NCBI RefSeq assembly: GCF_027596085.1
Contig: NC_072458.1
Location: forward strand, 1,298,501-1,362,500
DNA length: 64,000 bases
From: Anoplopoma fimbria
Taxonomy: Eukaryota; Chordata; Actinopteri; Perciformes; Anoplopomatidae
Direction of reading: 5' to 3'
This document shows positions 1 through 10,872 of this stretch, in pieces. The notes beneath the pieces were generated by a model. It was given only the letters and a program-made list of their open reading frames with translations. It was not told where the DNA came from and searched no databases. Both the position numbers and the translations under genes were made by a program. How positions within the stretch are numbered: position 1 is the first letter of the stretch; each line of letters starts with the position of its first letter.

Positions 1-3000
1 TAAAGGAGAGATGTCCTTGGAGACAAACATTTGTACCTGGAAGTCTAATGTATTCTTTATTTGGAAATAACAAGCTTAAAGGGAAGGATTATTATACAAC
101 TAGCTGAATATACACATGCAGAGTGAACAACAACCTCGGTTGTTAGTGATAATGATGTGCTGCTCATACCAGGTGCAATGAATTATGTTCCCCACTACTT
201 TCCTGAAACTACCTTTCCACTCTGTATCTCTGCAGCAGTGTACAAGGGTGCCTTTGCATCTGTGTTTCAAGCGTTGAAGCAAGAGAGATTCAGAGGGAAA
301 CCACGTACAACCACGGAGCGAAGGAAATAAGAGGAACCGTATATAAAGCAGGGTGGAAGATATCGGCCAGCCATCCAGGTGGAAACCAGCTGTGGGCAAG
401 CTCAGAAAACATTCAAGGAAGTCTTACTCACGTCCCAGAAGGCTGGGCAGATTAGAAAAAAATCACGACGCTCGGAGAAAGCATTAGTCATATCCCAGAG
501 TGCCGTGCTCTGCAGAGCGGCGTGGTGCTGGAGAGTCAGGTATCATGGCTGAAATGATAACTCGGAGATGAATGAGTGTTTGCCGTGTGCACCTGGATCA
601 CTCAGCCAACATCCTGGGGGAAGATGAAAGGACGATTGCAGACACCGAGACAAAATGGAGAGCGGGGAAGTTCAGGAACTGGCCTTGCCTATTATGCATC
701 TGAATTTTGTGTCATGTATTTTACAAATGATATCATTTTTATTAGGATGGAAATTAAGAAAAACATACAGAGAGGACTTATGTGCTGTCGTTGTTTAATT
801 GGCATGCAAAAAGTAAAACGCAAAGCTCTAAGTGGGAGGAAAGTAAGGAGAGTAATAAAATGAGGTAGAGGGCAGACGGAGGAGTGCAGGAGGACTTTGA
901 TGGTTGGAGCGACAGCTGTGTCCCTGGTGGGTGTCTTTGAAGAACAAGAGGAAGCCTCGAAATAAATGCATTAATTGTAGATGTGGAGAAAAATGAAAGA
1001 AGAACGATGGAGATGAAGGAGAGGAGAAACAGATTGTGTTTGTTGACTCCGAATAACTCCAGCTGAGAGAGATGAAAGGCCTTGCAATTGTCACATCAGA
1101 GGTTATAAAAACACAAATGTAGAGCTGGTGGATAATACCTAAGAGCACTGACGTGCAATCGGTTATTTTCATCTGTGGTGACCGTCTCAAAATCTTAACT
1201 ATATATATTTCCTTGTTGCTTTACCTTAAGACTTTCTTTGACTCTAGAGAAGTAACCCAAGTGAATAGGTGGCTAAAGTCATGTGCGCTGTGCAAAATCG
1301 TCTTCTTCTCAGAGAACCTCCGAACAAGCTCTGTGACGGAAAAAAGAGATGAATCCAACAATGCTCTTGTGATGCTCCTCATTGTTCCTCAATCTGTAGA
1401 TCATAAAGTTAGCACCGGTTTCAATAGATAATTTCAACTTGTTCAGTCTTTTACTTTAGATTTTATTTTACTTCAGAGACAGTCGTCAATGTTTCATGAC
1501 CCTCAATATTTCACTCTGTGGTGGAAGTCCAACTTCATTCACCTCCCCACAATAAATAAACGATAAAAGTTGAGGAAAATAATAGCAGGAGAGGCAAAGG
1601 CTTTTAAAAGGGAGAAAGAAATAGAATGAGAAGGTGAGACAAGGTGGCGACCAAACTTTATTGGTATTATAAGACAAGAGGTGAGGAGGAGTGAGACTAT
1701 AAATGTTAACAGTCTCTTCCTAAATCACTTGGTAGTTCTCGTCAAACTTTTCAAAGTGCCTGGATTTCTCATTAAGGTCTACAGTTTTTAATGCACGGTC
1801 ACCACTTTGACGGTGTCAGAACTCTTCCCTAACAGCATTGTTTCACTTTTATCTGCTTTCGCCGAGCAGAGTATCAATGATTTATCTGAGACGAGCGAAC
1901 TCCGCTGCACGCTCAAAGTGGTTAAGGGTTGTAGCAAAGGGGAATAAAATAGCTGAAAAGCTCTCAGGTGCCTCTCCATAGGGGGGCTGTGTCTCTCAGG
2001 GGATTTCTGAAGCAGCCTATCTATAGCCCTGGTGCAACCTAACTGTATAAATGCCTCCTCCCTTTCTGTCCCCCCCCTTCACCTGCTTTCTTCCTCACAC
2101 CCTTCCCCAGGAGAAGTCCTTTCCACTTGCCTGAATCTCTCCCCTGTACGCCCAATTCCAGAGGCCCGACAAGTTCCCATCCTTTTTACCATAGGCATTA
2201 CCATACCTTTGATCGCACTCGCCCTACCTTCTCTCCACTTCATTACTGATGCATACATCTCCCTTTCTTTTTTTTCCAAAATATCTTTGTCCTAGTCAGC
2301 AGTTAGGAATGTTCATTTAACAATTGCCTTAGATGGAATTATAACGGTAAAGGAGATGGCTTTGAAATGGAAATTGCGCGCATGGGAGGCTCTGGTGAGC
2401 ACTCAGGCGGTCTCCTGGATCCCGATGACAAACACCCGGGTTTCATTCCATCTGACATCAGAGGCAGAGGCGGGCACATGAAGAACAAACACGTCGTGGA
2501 GAGAGGCAGAGATAAGAAAGATAGACAGACACCCCTGTCCTTAGTTGACAAACAGCTGCATCGGCTCCCTCTCCTCTTTTATCCGCACCGAGGCTTTGCT
2601 TTCATCTGGCGCACGGTTTGATGTGAAGGTATTATTTACTCGTCATTAGAGGAAGAAGAAATTGTCTCTGTCATTAGCTTGATAACAACTCTGCCAGATT
2701 ACATGACAGACATCAAGCACTAGGGGCCTGATTGGAAGAAGATGGAACCGGGGGGGGGGGGGGGGGCGATCAGAATCAGGAGATGGGTATTACTCTTAAG
2801 GACGGAGAAATAGATGAGGACCAAAGAGATTGAGATGAAGAGAGAAGAAGAGGGTGAAAGACAGGATGAAAAAAGGGGAATGGAATAACTCACCACAGGC
2901 AAGTATATCAATGAAGAGGAGGGTTTACGACACTTATGGAATCCAGAGAGATCCAAGAGTAGACTGGTGGAAAACCTAGTATGAACTAAAGAGATACTTT

Positions 3001-3041
3001 AAGCATGAATAGAAGTGAAGATGCATGGTTAAGTGCAACAT
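1..3041. other. non-coding, mostly unique sequence
   Basis: I see no gene here. Open frames are short and in all frames. 828-1080 and 2800-2890 are purine-rich, and 2045-2290 is pyrimidine-rich. A segment at about 2367-2630 is more GC-balanced and less repetitive than its surroundings and could be a conserved non-coding element or an unrecognised exon. Its 84-codon open frame matches no family I know. No promoter, splice pair or RNA gene could be supported. Confidence 0.6.
2750..2766 (+). repeat. G17 homopolymer run
   Basis: Seventeen consecutive G residues, preceded by CC and followed by C. A run of this length can fold into G-quadruplex forms and is prone to length change and sequencing error, so the exact count is uncertain. 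Confidence 0.9.
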
Positions 3042-3053
3042 GTCCTTCACATC
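3042..3053. repeat. target-site duplication, left copy
   Basis: GTCCTTCACATC, identical to 3413-3424, bounding the minus-strand SINE. The last bases overlap the ATGG-type tail, so the exact inner edge is ambiguous by about four bases. Confidence 0.88.
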
Positions 3054-3412
3054 CATCTTCCGTTACCGCTTATCCAGTTAAGGGTCGCGGGGGTGCTGGA
3101 GCCGATCCCAGCTGTCAATGGGCGAAGGCAGGGTACACCCTGGACAGGTCGCCAGCCTATCACAGGGCAGACATATAGAGACAGACAACCATTCACACTC
3201 ACATTCACACCTACGGGCAATTTAGAGTCTTCAATGAACCTAAGCTGCATGTCTTTGGACTGTGGGAGGAAGCCGGAGAACCCGGAGAGAACCCACGCTG
3301 GCACGGGGAGAACATGCAAACTCCACACAGAAGGTTGTCTAGCCCGGGAATTGAACCCGGGCCCCTCTTGCTGTGAGGCGACAGTGCTAACCACTACACC
3401 ACCGTGCAGCCC

Positions 3413-3424
3413 GTCCTTCACATC
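3413..3424. repeat. target-site duplication, right copy
   Basis: GTCCTTCACATC, identical to 3042-3053. It sits directly outside the tRNA-like head of the SINE, as expected of L1/L2-type target-primed insertion. Confidence 0.88.
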
Positions 3425-3477
3425 AAACGGCTAAATAATGTGATTGAAATTGGCAGAAAATAAAGTTTAAACACAAA

Positions 3478-3830
3478 AATGACTTGGTAAGAGTCGGGGT
3501 AAGATGATGGTTTGGGCTCAAATAATGAGTGAAGATTATGGAACCTTTGTTGTCATGGTTGAAATAACTACTAGGTTATGTTTTTTGAACGATCACAGTC
3601 ATGGTTAAAAGAAACCAACATTGAGGGTTGGCAGGAACCCAGAAGTTAATTGTGGTCTCAAAGTGTAATGTTGTATTGACCCATTCAACTTCATCCTTTT
3701 GAGGAGATTGGGGCTTTATAACTTCATTTAAAAATGTTCAGTAAATGTCATTGTTAAAATATCTACTTGGCTAGGGTTGGGGGAAAGCAGGGGCCATGGT
3801 TAAGGGAAAGCCACGTTTACTGTCATCTGT
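3478..3830. repeat. possible decayed dispersed repeat
   Basis: The stretch contains loosely recurring phrases (GGTTTGGGCT, ATGGTTAAAAG, GGCTAGGGTTGGGGG, ATGGTTAAGGG) of the kind found in old dispersed repeats of percomorph fish. CATTGTTAAAATATCT recurs nearly unchanged at about 59703 (TATTGTTAAAATATCT). The family is not identified and the boundaries are approximate. Confidence 0.35.
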
Positions 3831-4318
3831 CAGAAAATGGTGAGGAAATTCTTATCACAATTTCCAAGAGCCGAAGGGAACATCCTCAAATAGACTGCCG
3901 GAAGTCAACTCCAGGCTCGCCACTGTTCCACTAGCTTCTGTAATGCAATGCAATCTATTAGCAATAAGTATTTCTTTCAGTCCTTCTAGAAAAGGTGAAA
4001 CTGTTCTTCAAGTATAGTACTCATATTAATATTATAGTGAATGATCACCTGATATAGCAACCTGGTATTACAAGATAAAACTTTCAGGATTGAATCAAAA
4101 TAACGCAATTAATTAGCTAGCATGCAAAACAAAAACTACAGCTCCCATAAAAACAGTGAGGCGGCCATTGTCACTCTCTTCTAATGACCAGCTACACAAT
4201 CAATCAAAATTGTTACACATTTACATAATTAATGTTTTAAACAAAATATTGTTTGATCGCTAGTTGCTTATGTTAATATATGGGAATTATTGGGAATATA
4301 CACCAAAATGGTTATATT

Positions 4319-4344
4319 GTGTGTGTGTGTGTGTGTGTGTGTGT
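4319..4344 (+). repeat. (GT)13 microsatellite
   Basis: Pure GT dinucleotides, followed by an imperfect GAGTGCATGTGTGC stretch that leads into the SINE-tail relic at 4358. Confidence 0.95.
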
Positions 4345-4357
4345 GAGTGCATGTGTG

Positions 4358-4380
4358 CTGCTAATGACTGTAATGTAATG
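4358..4380 (+). repeat. orphan SINE 3'-tail fragment
   Basis: These 23 bases match the last part of the SINE at 4740-5025 with a single base deleted (CTGCTAATGACTGTAATG here, CTGCTAAATGACTGTAATG at 5002). No SINE body precedes it; a GT repeat does. It is probably an extremely 5'-truncated copy or the remains of one. Confidence 0.6.
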
Positions 4381-4394
4381 TGTGTGCCCCCTTT

Positions 4395-4625
4395 CTCATA
4401 CATTTCCCTGTAATTAGTGCAAGCTCGTTAATTAAGCCACAAGGCACTCAATTATATTTCTCCTTTAAGAGCTGACCTAAACCTGAGGGAAAACATGTTG
4501 AGCCGTCTAAGGAACAATGGCCCCACTGATCTTTGGTTAATTATCAATTACTGTGCTAATTCATCACTCACTGTCAATCTCCCTCACAAAAGCCTCATGC
4601 AGCCTGACAACATGTTTGACCTCAC
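4395..4625. promoter_or_regulatory. candidate regulatory element rich in homeodomain-type sites
   Basis: This is unique-looking sequence with several TAATTA-type sites in about 150 bp: TAATTAG at 4411, GTTAATTAAG at 4428, GGTTAATTATCAATTA at 4535 and GCTAATTC at 4555. It also has a SOX-like AACAATGG at 4513. Such clusters are common in conserved non-coding enhancers, but AT-rich DNA also produces them by chance. No function is shown by the sequence alone. Confidence 0.3.
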
Positions 4626-4737
4626 TGACGAATTTCATGTCAAAGTCAGTAAAAAAAGAAAAGTAAACATCATTAAAGTAAAAAAAACTAGTGTTAAGGA
4701 CTTTGCTCCTTCAATGTGTGGGATACTGAAATGCTTT

Positions 4738-5025
4738 GAGGGGGAGGCTGTGGCGTAGTGGAGAGCAAGGTAGTTCTCCAATCAGAGGGTCGGTGGTTCA
4801 ATACCCGGCTTCGGCAGTCGATGTGTCCTTGGGCAAGACACTTAACCCCAAGTTGCTCCTGAAGGCCGTCGGTGTGGACTGGATGATGAATGTTAGTTAG
4901 AGTCTGATGGTGGCACCTTGATGGTAGCCTGTCATCAGTGTGTGAATGGGTGAATGATATGTAACATACTACTGACTGTAAGTCGCTTTGGAGAAAAGCC
5001 TCTGCTAAATGACTGTAATGTAATG
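4738..5025 (+). mobile_element. tRNA-derived SINE (HpaI/AFC-like tail)
   Basis: The tRNA-like head has an A box at about 4751-4763 (TGGCGTAGTGGAG) and a B box at 4795-4805 (GGTTCAATACC). A central unrelated body follows. The 3' part has the phrase GTAAGTCGCTTTGGAGAAAA and CTGCTAAATGACTGTAATG, a tail shared by several teleost SINEs and their partner LINEs. It ends in TGTAATGTAATG. A possible short target duplication AATGCTTT lies at 4730-4737 and 5022-5029, but it overlaps the tail repeat unit and is only suggestive. Two 32-base blocks are identical to the second copy at 10738-10872. The family name is by resemblance. Confidence 0.85.
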
Positions 5026-8000
5026 CTTTTCTAAAGTTGTGGCCTGTGCTTTGCAGTTAAATCAAGGATGAAGGATAAAAAAAGGTACTTGAGTACAAGA
5101 TTAGGATTTTTTTATTTTTTTATTTTCAGGGGCAGCTAAAGTGCAATGGGTTATTCAAGTATTATTTTGCAGAAACCCTTTTGGTGGAACGAACAATGCC
5201 AGGCTGAATCTGGCATTTGTGTTAATGTGTGTAAGGTTGTGTGTGCGTGCATGCATTTATGAATCTGTTTGCTGCATGGCAACACAAGATGAATGAATGG
5301 AAGGAGAAGAAGCAGGAGGAAGATCTGGAATGAGCCCTTTAACTTGTTCATAATTAAAGCAAAGTCTTTGTTCTCCATCCTGTTTCCTAGGGAGAGGCCA
5401 CCACGTGCAAAAGCCCTTCTTATAGTGACACCACCTTTGGATTAATTGGCCCCTGAATGCACAGCTTTAAATCACCAAGTCCTAGACACAATCCCACTCA
5501 TACTCATGCATATGCAGGCATCTAAGACTTCACAAGCACATACACTGTACATGTACTAGGTCAAAGCCCCATTCACGCCACATTAAATCTCAAAGTTAGA
5601 CCAGTTAATTTAGAACATCTACACACATGTGCACTCTCCTTCTCTGCCTTTTTAAAGTAAACATTCTACAACTATTCCCTCTAAACATCTTTGTTTGGTT
5701 ACCCAACCTTTCTTTCTGTTAGATGAACTCAAGTAACCCTTCATCGACACCACCCATCTTGCCCCAGATGTGTTCATTTGAACTTGTTCTTAAATGGTTG
5801 TTATCTTATATACTATACAATCTTTCCTAGAACCCCCTGGGCCCGCCTATTTGGGAATCACTAGTCTAAAATATATATATATTTTCTAACATTTTCTAAC
5901 ATTTTATCCTGCAACTACCATTTTTCTTTTTTCGACCATAATTTATCTAAGGTAATTAGTTTGGTTGTTTTGGACAACAACTGGAGCTGCATAATGCTTG
6001 CTAGACTTCAGAGCAAGCATAGTAACCAAACACCTACACATAAAGAAAAAGCTGTGTATTAACAAATTATGTTTCAACATATGAAACTTTAGACAAAGTC
6101 CTGGAATCCAAGGGCATCGGATTTCAATTTCCTTTGACTTTTTCCCCATTAGTGACACATCTGAATTGTCTTGCTTGTTGTAAAAGGTTAGTGTATACAT
6201 CTCAGCAGCCAATGTTTCAATATCAATTGCTTAGATCTATTCCAAGTCCTTGTCTCCTGCACTCTTACCTGCTAGCAGCACTCAACCATCTATCCCCTGC
6301 TCTCTCTTCTTCAGCCCTCTCTCCGCCTGCTTATGTATTGATAAAGGTATTGCCCATGAAATATCAGGTCCTGTCTTCCAGTTATTGATTGTTTTCGCTT
6401 TGATAATACATAAATGTAGAGATTTGCGCTTGTCAGCCGTGCTCTGAAATAAATGCAGCCATAGATTTCCAATTAAAGGTGGCTGGCAGTGCTATTAGTT
6501 AGCTCTAAAGGTAGCTGTCAGGGAGCGGGATAAGCAGGGGTCTATAACTACCATGATAAGGCGGCTGTGAGAGGTGTATTTATCCAGCTCTGGAAATGCA
6601 ATCTCACCACCAACAGCGTAGACATAAGGAGCTCTATATAGAGTGCTAGGGTTGGGCAATATCGTGATATATACCATGGAACAATAGGGATCTGTCAAGT
6701 CTTTATACGGTTTCTTTATACCGTACCTTTAAGACAGTGCTGCAGTTGAATATCAGACCATTGGAGTTGCAAATCATTGAGCAAATCTGTTTTATTGCAA
6801 GATTGGATTAACAGGATCTGTGCATCAATTCGATAAAAAGCCTAGATGTAATCGGTATTTAATTCACTGAATATGGCCCCCTATTGGATTCCTTTCTAAT
6901 ATACTAGTAAGTAAGTGCTTATCCATTAGGATTTCAAGAAGAAAATACTTTATCGTAGTAAAAACCTACTATTGCAATACTAAATTACAGGATCATGAGC
7001 TTGGAATTTCACTTTTGACCTTGGAAACAATATGAAAAAAACTGTGAGATACGAATGAAAAGCTCCAGGAAGAACAAATAAGTTGACCCTGTGTTATTAT
7101 ATATATTTATATATATATATTATTTTTAGTTTAAAATAAAAAGATGTGACCTATCGCCAGGGTCATGTTACCGTTAAAAAATGTTTGGTTGTAAGTAGAA
7201 CTGAACATTTATCTGAAACTGATCATTTCAGTTGTGTCTTTGTCATTTTTTAATCAAAAACACCACACATTCTCTGCTTCAATTTGAAGATGTTGCTTTT
7301 GATTTATTTTTTATTCACCGTTTTTGACGTTCTATAGACTAATATATAAATGTCAGATAAATCAATAATGAGTATTTATTGCAGCTCAATTTTTAAAGGC
7401 AAGTAAAAAGGTTTTGGTAAACTATTCACTTTTCTGTTTCCATTTAATGAATATTATACGCATCTTGGATGCGTGGAGCCCAGAATTATAGAAGTCTATC
7501 TGATTTGAGGACTGATATTTGAGTTGTGTGCCCTGAAATGCCCTTTTGCATTGAGATCTCATTTGCATTTTTTTGGCACGTAAGCTCAAAAACATGTTCC
7601 CACTCTCCTGTGACCTCTCGCATCAAAATGGCATTTTTACCCCCAGGACTTCTACAGCTAACTTGGTGTTTTTGGGTCATCGCACCATTATTAGTAAACT
7701 CCGAGAAATGGCAGAGAATCGGGTGTTCCACAGTTGCTAGAAGAAGCATAACGAGCCGTAAAATAAGTCACAGATCTTGTTTATTTGAAGTTACACATTT
7801 AGTTGACCAGAATATCTGCATTCATGCAAGGCTCAGTCTAGACAGAGAGGACAATGTGTTCCTGATCACTGGGAATTATTGTCAAGTGAGGACGAGGAAA
7901 AGACAAAAGAAGCATGTAAGTGAACAAATGAGTTAGAGCAAGTGTAGAAGAGAACACTGAGATAGCCATAGGACATTTGAAAGAAAGGAGAATGTCAGAC

Positions 8001-8316
8001 GGAACAACAGAAAGGGAAGTGTTTGTATCTATTGGGAGAATGAGCGTCCCTTATCAATCTGTTGCATCAGTCACAACCACCTCTGAATAACAAAGCTCTT
8101 CCAGCTTCAATTCAGACATTCCTTAAAAAATCAAAACAATATATGGAAACCTGCCATGCTTTGGCAGATGAATCCATACAGCTTTAGCCTTACAGATCCC
8201 CTTACAGGCTCCATGATCATGCTCCACCAGAAGAAAATGATATAGTTTAATGCATTAATCTGGTGCACTTTGAGGGATACTAAGAGGCTAGCTCTATGAA
8301 GAATGTTGTGCTCTAG
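5026..8316. other. non-coding AT-rich sequence
   Basis: No gene is seen. 5100-5125 is a T-rich run, 5866-5905 has short AT and TTTTCTAACA repeats, and 7098-7145 is an AT-rich run. The phrase at about 5825-5870 (CCTGGGCCCGCCTATTTGGG) resembles the end of an old dispersed fish repeat. A 136-codon open frame at 7526-7936 shows no recognisable domain and no convincing splice or start context. Confidence 0.55.
6646..6725 (+). mobile_element. possible end of a decayed DNA element
   Basis: CTAGGGTTGGGCAATATCG followed by ATATATACC is like the terminal part of fish non-autonomous elements whose ends read GGGCTGGGCGATAT. The opposite end is not identifiable. A similar terminal phrase in the other orientation is at 28730-28760. 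Confidence 0.35.
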
Positions 8317-8446
8317 CAGTGGTGGAATGTTAGTGCATTCATGCTACTCAAGTACTGTACTTATGTACATGTATGCAGCATTTGTAGCGTACCTCAGTTA
8401 AGTAATTTCCATTTTTTGCAAATTCATACTACTACGCTATAAATAT
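8317..8446 (+). mobile_element. decayed fish dispersed repeat (CAGTGGTGGAA type)
   Basis: The sequence begins CAGTGGTGGAATGTTAGTGC and continues with CTACTCAAGTACTGTACTTA. This is the start of a very common teleost repeat that reads CAGTGGTGGAAxGTAACxAAGTACATTTACTCAAGTACTG. The rest decays quickly and no second terminus is visible. It is probably an old non-autonomous DNA transposon; the family assignment is from memory. Confidence 0.6.
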
Positions 8447-10035
8447 ATATAAAAAATATGTTTTTAGAGGGGTTTCCTTATCAAATAACACAAGTATATG
8501 ATCTTGAATACCAGAAGCTTCTAAATATGTCTGCCTCTCTGCTGGCTGTGTTGGCATATTCATGCTTATTACACAAAAACACAGATATATAATGTTGCTT
8601 ATTTGATACAAAATATAAAAAAGCAGTGTCAAGAAATGCCTTGGGCCAATGCTGAGAAGAGTAACTGCCTGTTTGAAAATCCAACATTCTATGCATACTA
8701 ACACACACAATGAATGAATGAATCAATGAAACCCACGGCAAGTCATGAGAGGTGTCTCATGAGCGAGAACATGATTTGGGGGGGGGGGACATAAAGATGA
8801 ATATACTTCCAGCCACACAACAAAGTGTCACTCAGCTCTCGAGTACAGCTCCTTCATCAAGCCTACATTTTCTTGAGACTCCTGTTGTCATGGAAACGAT
8901 AAGTTTGAAGCATTAACCCATTCCATCAGGCCGCACTACCCTCAGAGCTGTCTCCCTCCAACCTTCTCTCTCTGGTCTCTCTCTGATCGGTCTCTCTCTC
9001 TCACACACACACACACATACACTCACACACACACACACACACACACACCAAAACCTAATCACCACTTTCTTCACAAATCCCTCCTCATAGATCTCTCACT
9101 GCTCTCTGGGGACTCTCCACAGCGTATTAATCAACGTAATTGAAATAGTTGATTACATCACTTCACGCCTCATCCCAGTTTAAGGGACTGTGTATGCAGC
9201 GAGCATTAAGGACGTAGTAAAAGAACACTGAAATGCTGTGGTGTACGTGCACATCTGTGGCTAAAAGGCATTAACGCTGATGTCACAAAACAGAATACTA
9301 GACATAATAACTACAGCTGTCTCCACTTAAGACCCATTACTCACACTTCCTTTAAAGGAAAGAGCAAGGGCATTAATACTTTGACACGGACTCATAACAA
9401 ACGTAATAATCCCTAGAAGGCAAGTTTGTAGAGTGCTGGTGTGTGAAGTCACAAGGCCACGGTACAATGACTAGCACAAGCGAAACTATGCTTTTTATAT
9501 AAAAAAAATGTATAGTTCTGAATTCCTGTTAGATGCTATACATATTACTAATAGTGTGTACGAGGAATGCATATATTTTTCTCCACTGTGGAGATACATT
9601 GCACTTACTTTAATTGTTTTACATAAAATATCAAGAATTCATCTAGGGGCAAAACCGTCCCGTTAAAGAGGTTGATGATCAATGTAAAACCTTAAACAAT
9701 TTGATTACAATATGCACTTCTGATTCAAATTGAGTGTTTAGAATGACAATACAGATGCCAACAGACATGCACACGCTGTCACAAACGAACACAGTTGGCC
9801 TGTAGGACTCCATTCAAATGTATTAACGACCTCCGACTAACTTAAACACTTGAATGTACATCAATCATATTTTCTATGCTCTACGTTTTGCTACACATTA
9901 TTTATAAAGATCACGTCTGTCTAATGACCCATGATTGACTAGCTGGTCAGTAAGGTGAATACGAACAAAGGCTAAAATATGCATTATTGAAACTGAAAGA
10001 TGCTTTTTTTTTGGAAACGTTACCTCTTGTGGTGG
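8447..10035. other. non-coding sequence
   Basis: No gene is supported. The content is a G10 run near 8778, the compound TC/AC microsatellite at 8991-9048 and otherwise AT-rich unique DNA. Open frames stay below 100 codons. Confidence 0.55.
8991..9048 (+). repeat. compound (TC)n(AC)n microsatellite, interrupted
   Basis: TC dinucleotides run into AC dinucleotides with the interruptions ATACACTC near 9017. It is short and imperfect compared with the arrays in the right half of the window. Confidence 0.9.
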
Positions 10036-10400
10036 CAATGTCCTCTTTGATGGTCAGTTGGCTCAACACTTAGATTAAGACTGATGGTTCCTAGACAATG
10101 TTTTCCGATAACTGTGTTGGGATTGCCACAAAATGAGGTGCAGATGTTCATGTTCCCTTCAGGATGAATTATAATAACTTTGATACATTTTTCATCTAGT
10201 GTCATCATTATTATAAATATGCCCATCAGCCTCAGCTCTACTTTGTGTTTAGTGCAAATTAGCAAATGTTAGCACATGCTAAACAGTATAGGTTCTAAAC
10301 ATCCAACTGTTAGCATTGTCTATGTGAGCATGTTAGCATGTAGCTCAAAACCTAACTGTGCTTATAAACGGCCTCACAGAAATGCTAGCATGGCTGTAGA
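10036..10400 (+). repeat. dispersed percomorph-type repeat, old copy
   Basis: Consecutive phrases include TTCAGGATGAATTATAATAA, CATCAGCCTCAGCTCTACTT, TAGCAAATGTTAGCACATGC and GCTAGCATGGCTGTAGATTC, with a TGTTAGCATG motif recurring several times at 10266-10345. Together, in this order, they match a repeat that is abundant in percomorph fish genomes. I do not know its formal family name and the edges are approximate. An 81-codon minus-strand frame over it is not a gene. Confidence 0.6.
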
Positions 10401-10735
10401 TTCTTAAGCTTTGTACTTTTTCTTTTTACTTTTAGTACATACTGCTACTGCCCTTTTGGACCTACTGCTTCCTCATAACATGGCATCTTGAACATTGCTC
10501 TTATTCATATATCTGCTTTCCAAAGGAATGTGGGTCAGAATAGCAAAAAAAAAGAATGTGACGTAACGCAAAATGTGACCTGATGTATAAGAACATCCTG
10601 TTTTTTGGGCATTTTGCATTTGATATACTATGTAACAGGACATACTTAATCTTTTTCTGGCATTCTATGTTAGTATGGGAATTGGAAGACACATTGTGTC
10701 CAGTATTAGATAATATGTTGAAATTTAAGTTGAAC
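10401..10735. repeat. possible decayed dispersed repeat
   Basis: Fragments such as TTTTTCTGGCATTCTATG and TTAGTATGGGAATTGGAAGACAC recall another common fish repeat built on AGTATGTAGTATG-like phrases. It lies between two better recognised repeats. No termini were found. Confidence 0.3.
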
Positions 10736-10737
10736 AT

Positions 10738-10872
10738 AAACCCCAAGTTGTTGGTCGGTGTGGACTGGATGATGAATGTTAGTTAAAACCTTGATGGACT
10801 GTCATCAGTGTGTGAATGGGTGAATGATATATTAAAATACCTAAATTGTAATGTAATGTAATGTAATGCAAT
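10738..10872 (+). mobile_element. 5'-truncated copy of the SINE at 4738-5025
   Basis: Two blocks of 32 bases are identical to the first copy: 10754-10785 equals 4868-4899, and 10799-10830 equals 4929-4960. The tRNA head is missing, the segment between the blocks is shortened, and the TAAGTCGCTTTGG part of the tail has been lost. It ends in an expanded (TGTAA)n tail at about 10846-10870. This is a dead truncated copy. Confidence 0.85.

Larger units (their letters stand above)
3042..3424 (-). mobile_element. V-SINE-like tRNA-derived SINE with target-site duplications
   Basis: The element body is about 3054-3412 and reads on the minus strand. Its 5' tRNA-like head has a pol III A box (complement of 3386-3401, TGGTGTAGTGGTTAGC) and a B box (complement of 3347-3357, GGTTCAATTCC). 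The central part (about 3190-3330) carries the block around GGAGTTTGCATGTTCTCCCC and CAGTCCAAAGACATGCAG that is typical of the V-SINE superfamily (DANA/Mermaid-like elements of fishes). The 3' end resembles L2-type LINE tails and ends in a short ATGG-like tail. It is flanked by perfect 12-bp direct repeats GTCCTTCACATC at 3042-3053 and 3413-3424. Open frames of 124 and 133 codons over it are by-products of the SINE. Assignment to the V-SINE superfamily is from recalled family features; the duplication is read directly. Confidence 0.9.

Noticed and set aside
340..349. TATATAAAGC, TATA-box-like
   Set aside because: No transcript start, downstream frame or other promoter element supports it, and such words are common in AT-rich DNA.
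3347..3401. tRNA gene on the minus strand
   Set aside because: A and B boxes belong to the SINE head. No full cloverleaf can be read and the SINE body follows.
3033..3434. 133- and 124-codon frames on both strands
   Set aside because: They coincide with the V-SINE-like element. Such peptide-like translations of this SINE are a known source of false gene calls.
7526..7936. 136-codon open frame
   Set aside because: No recognisable domain, no splice or start context and a random-looking composition.
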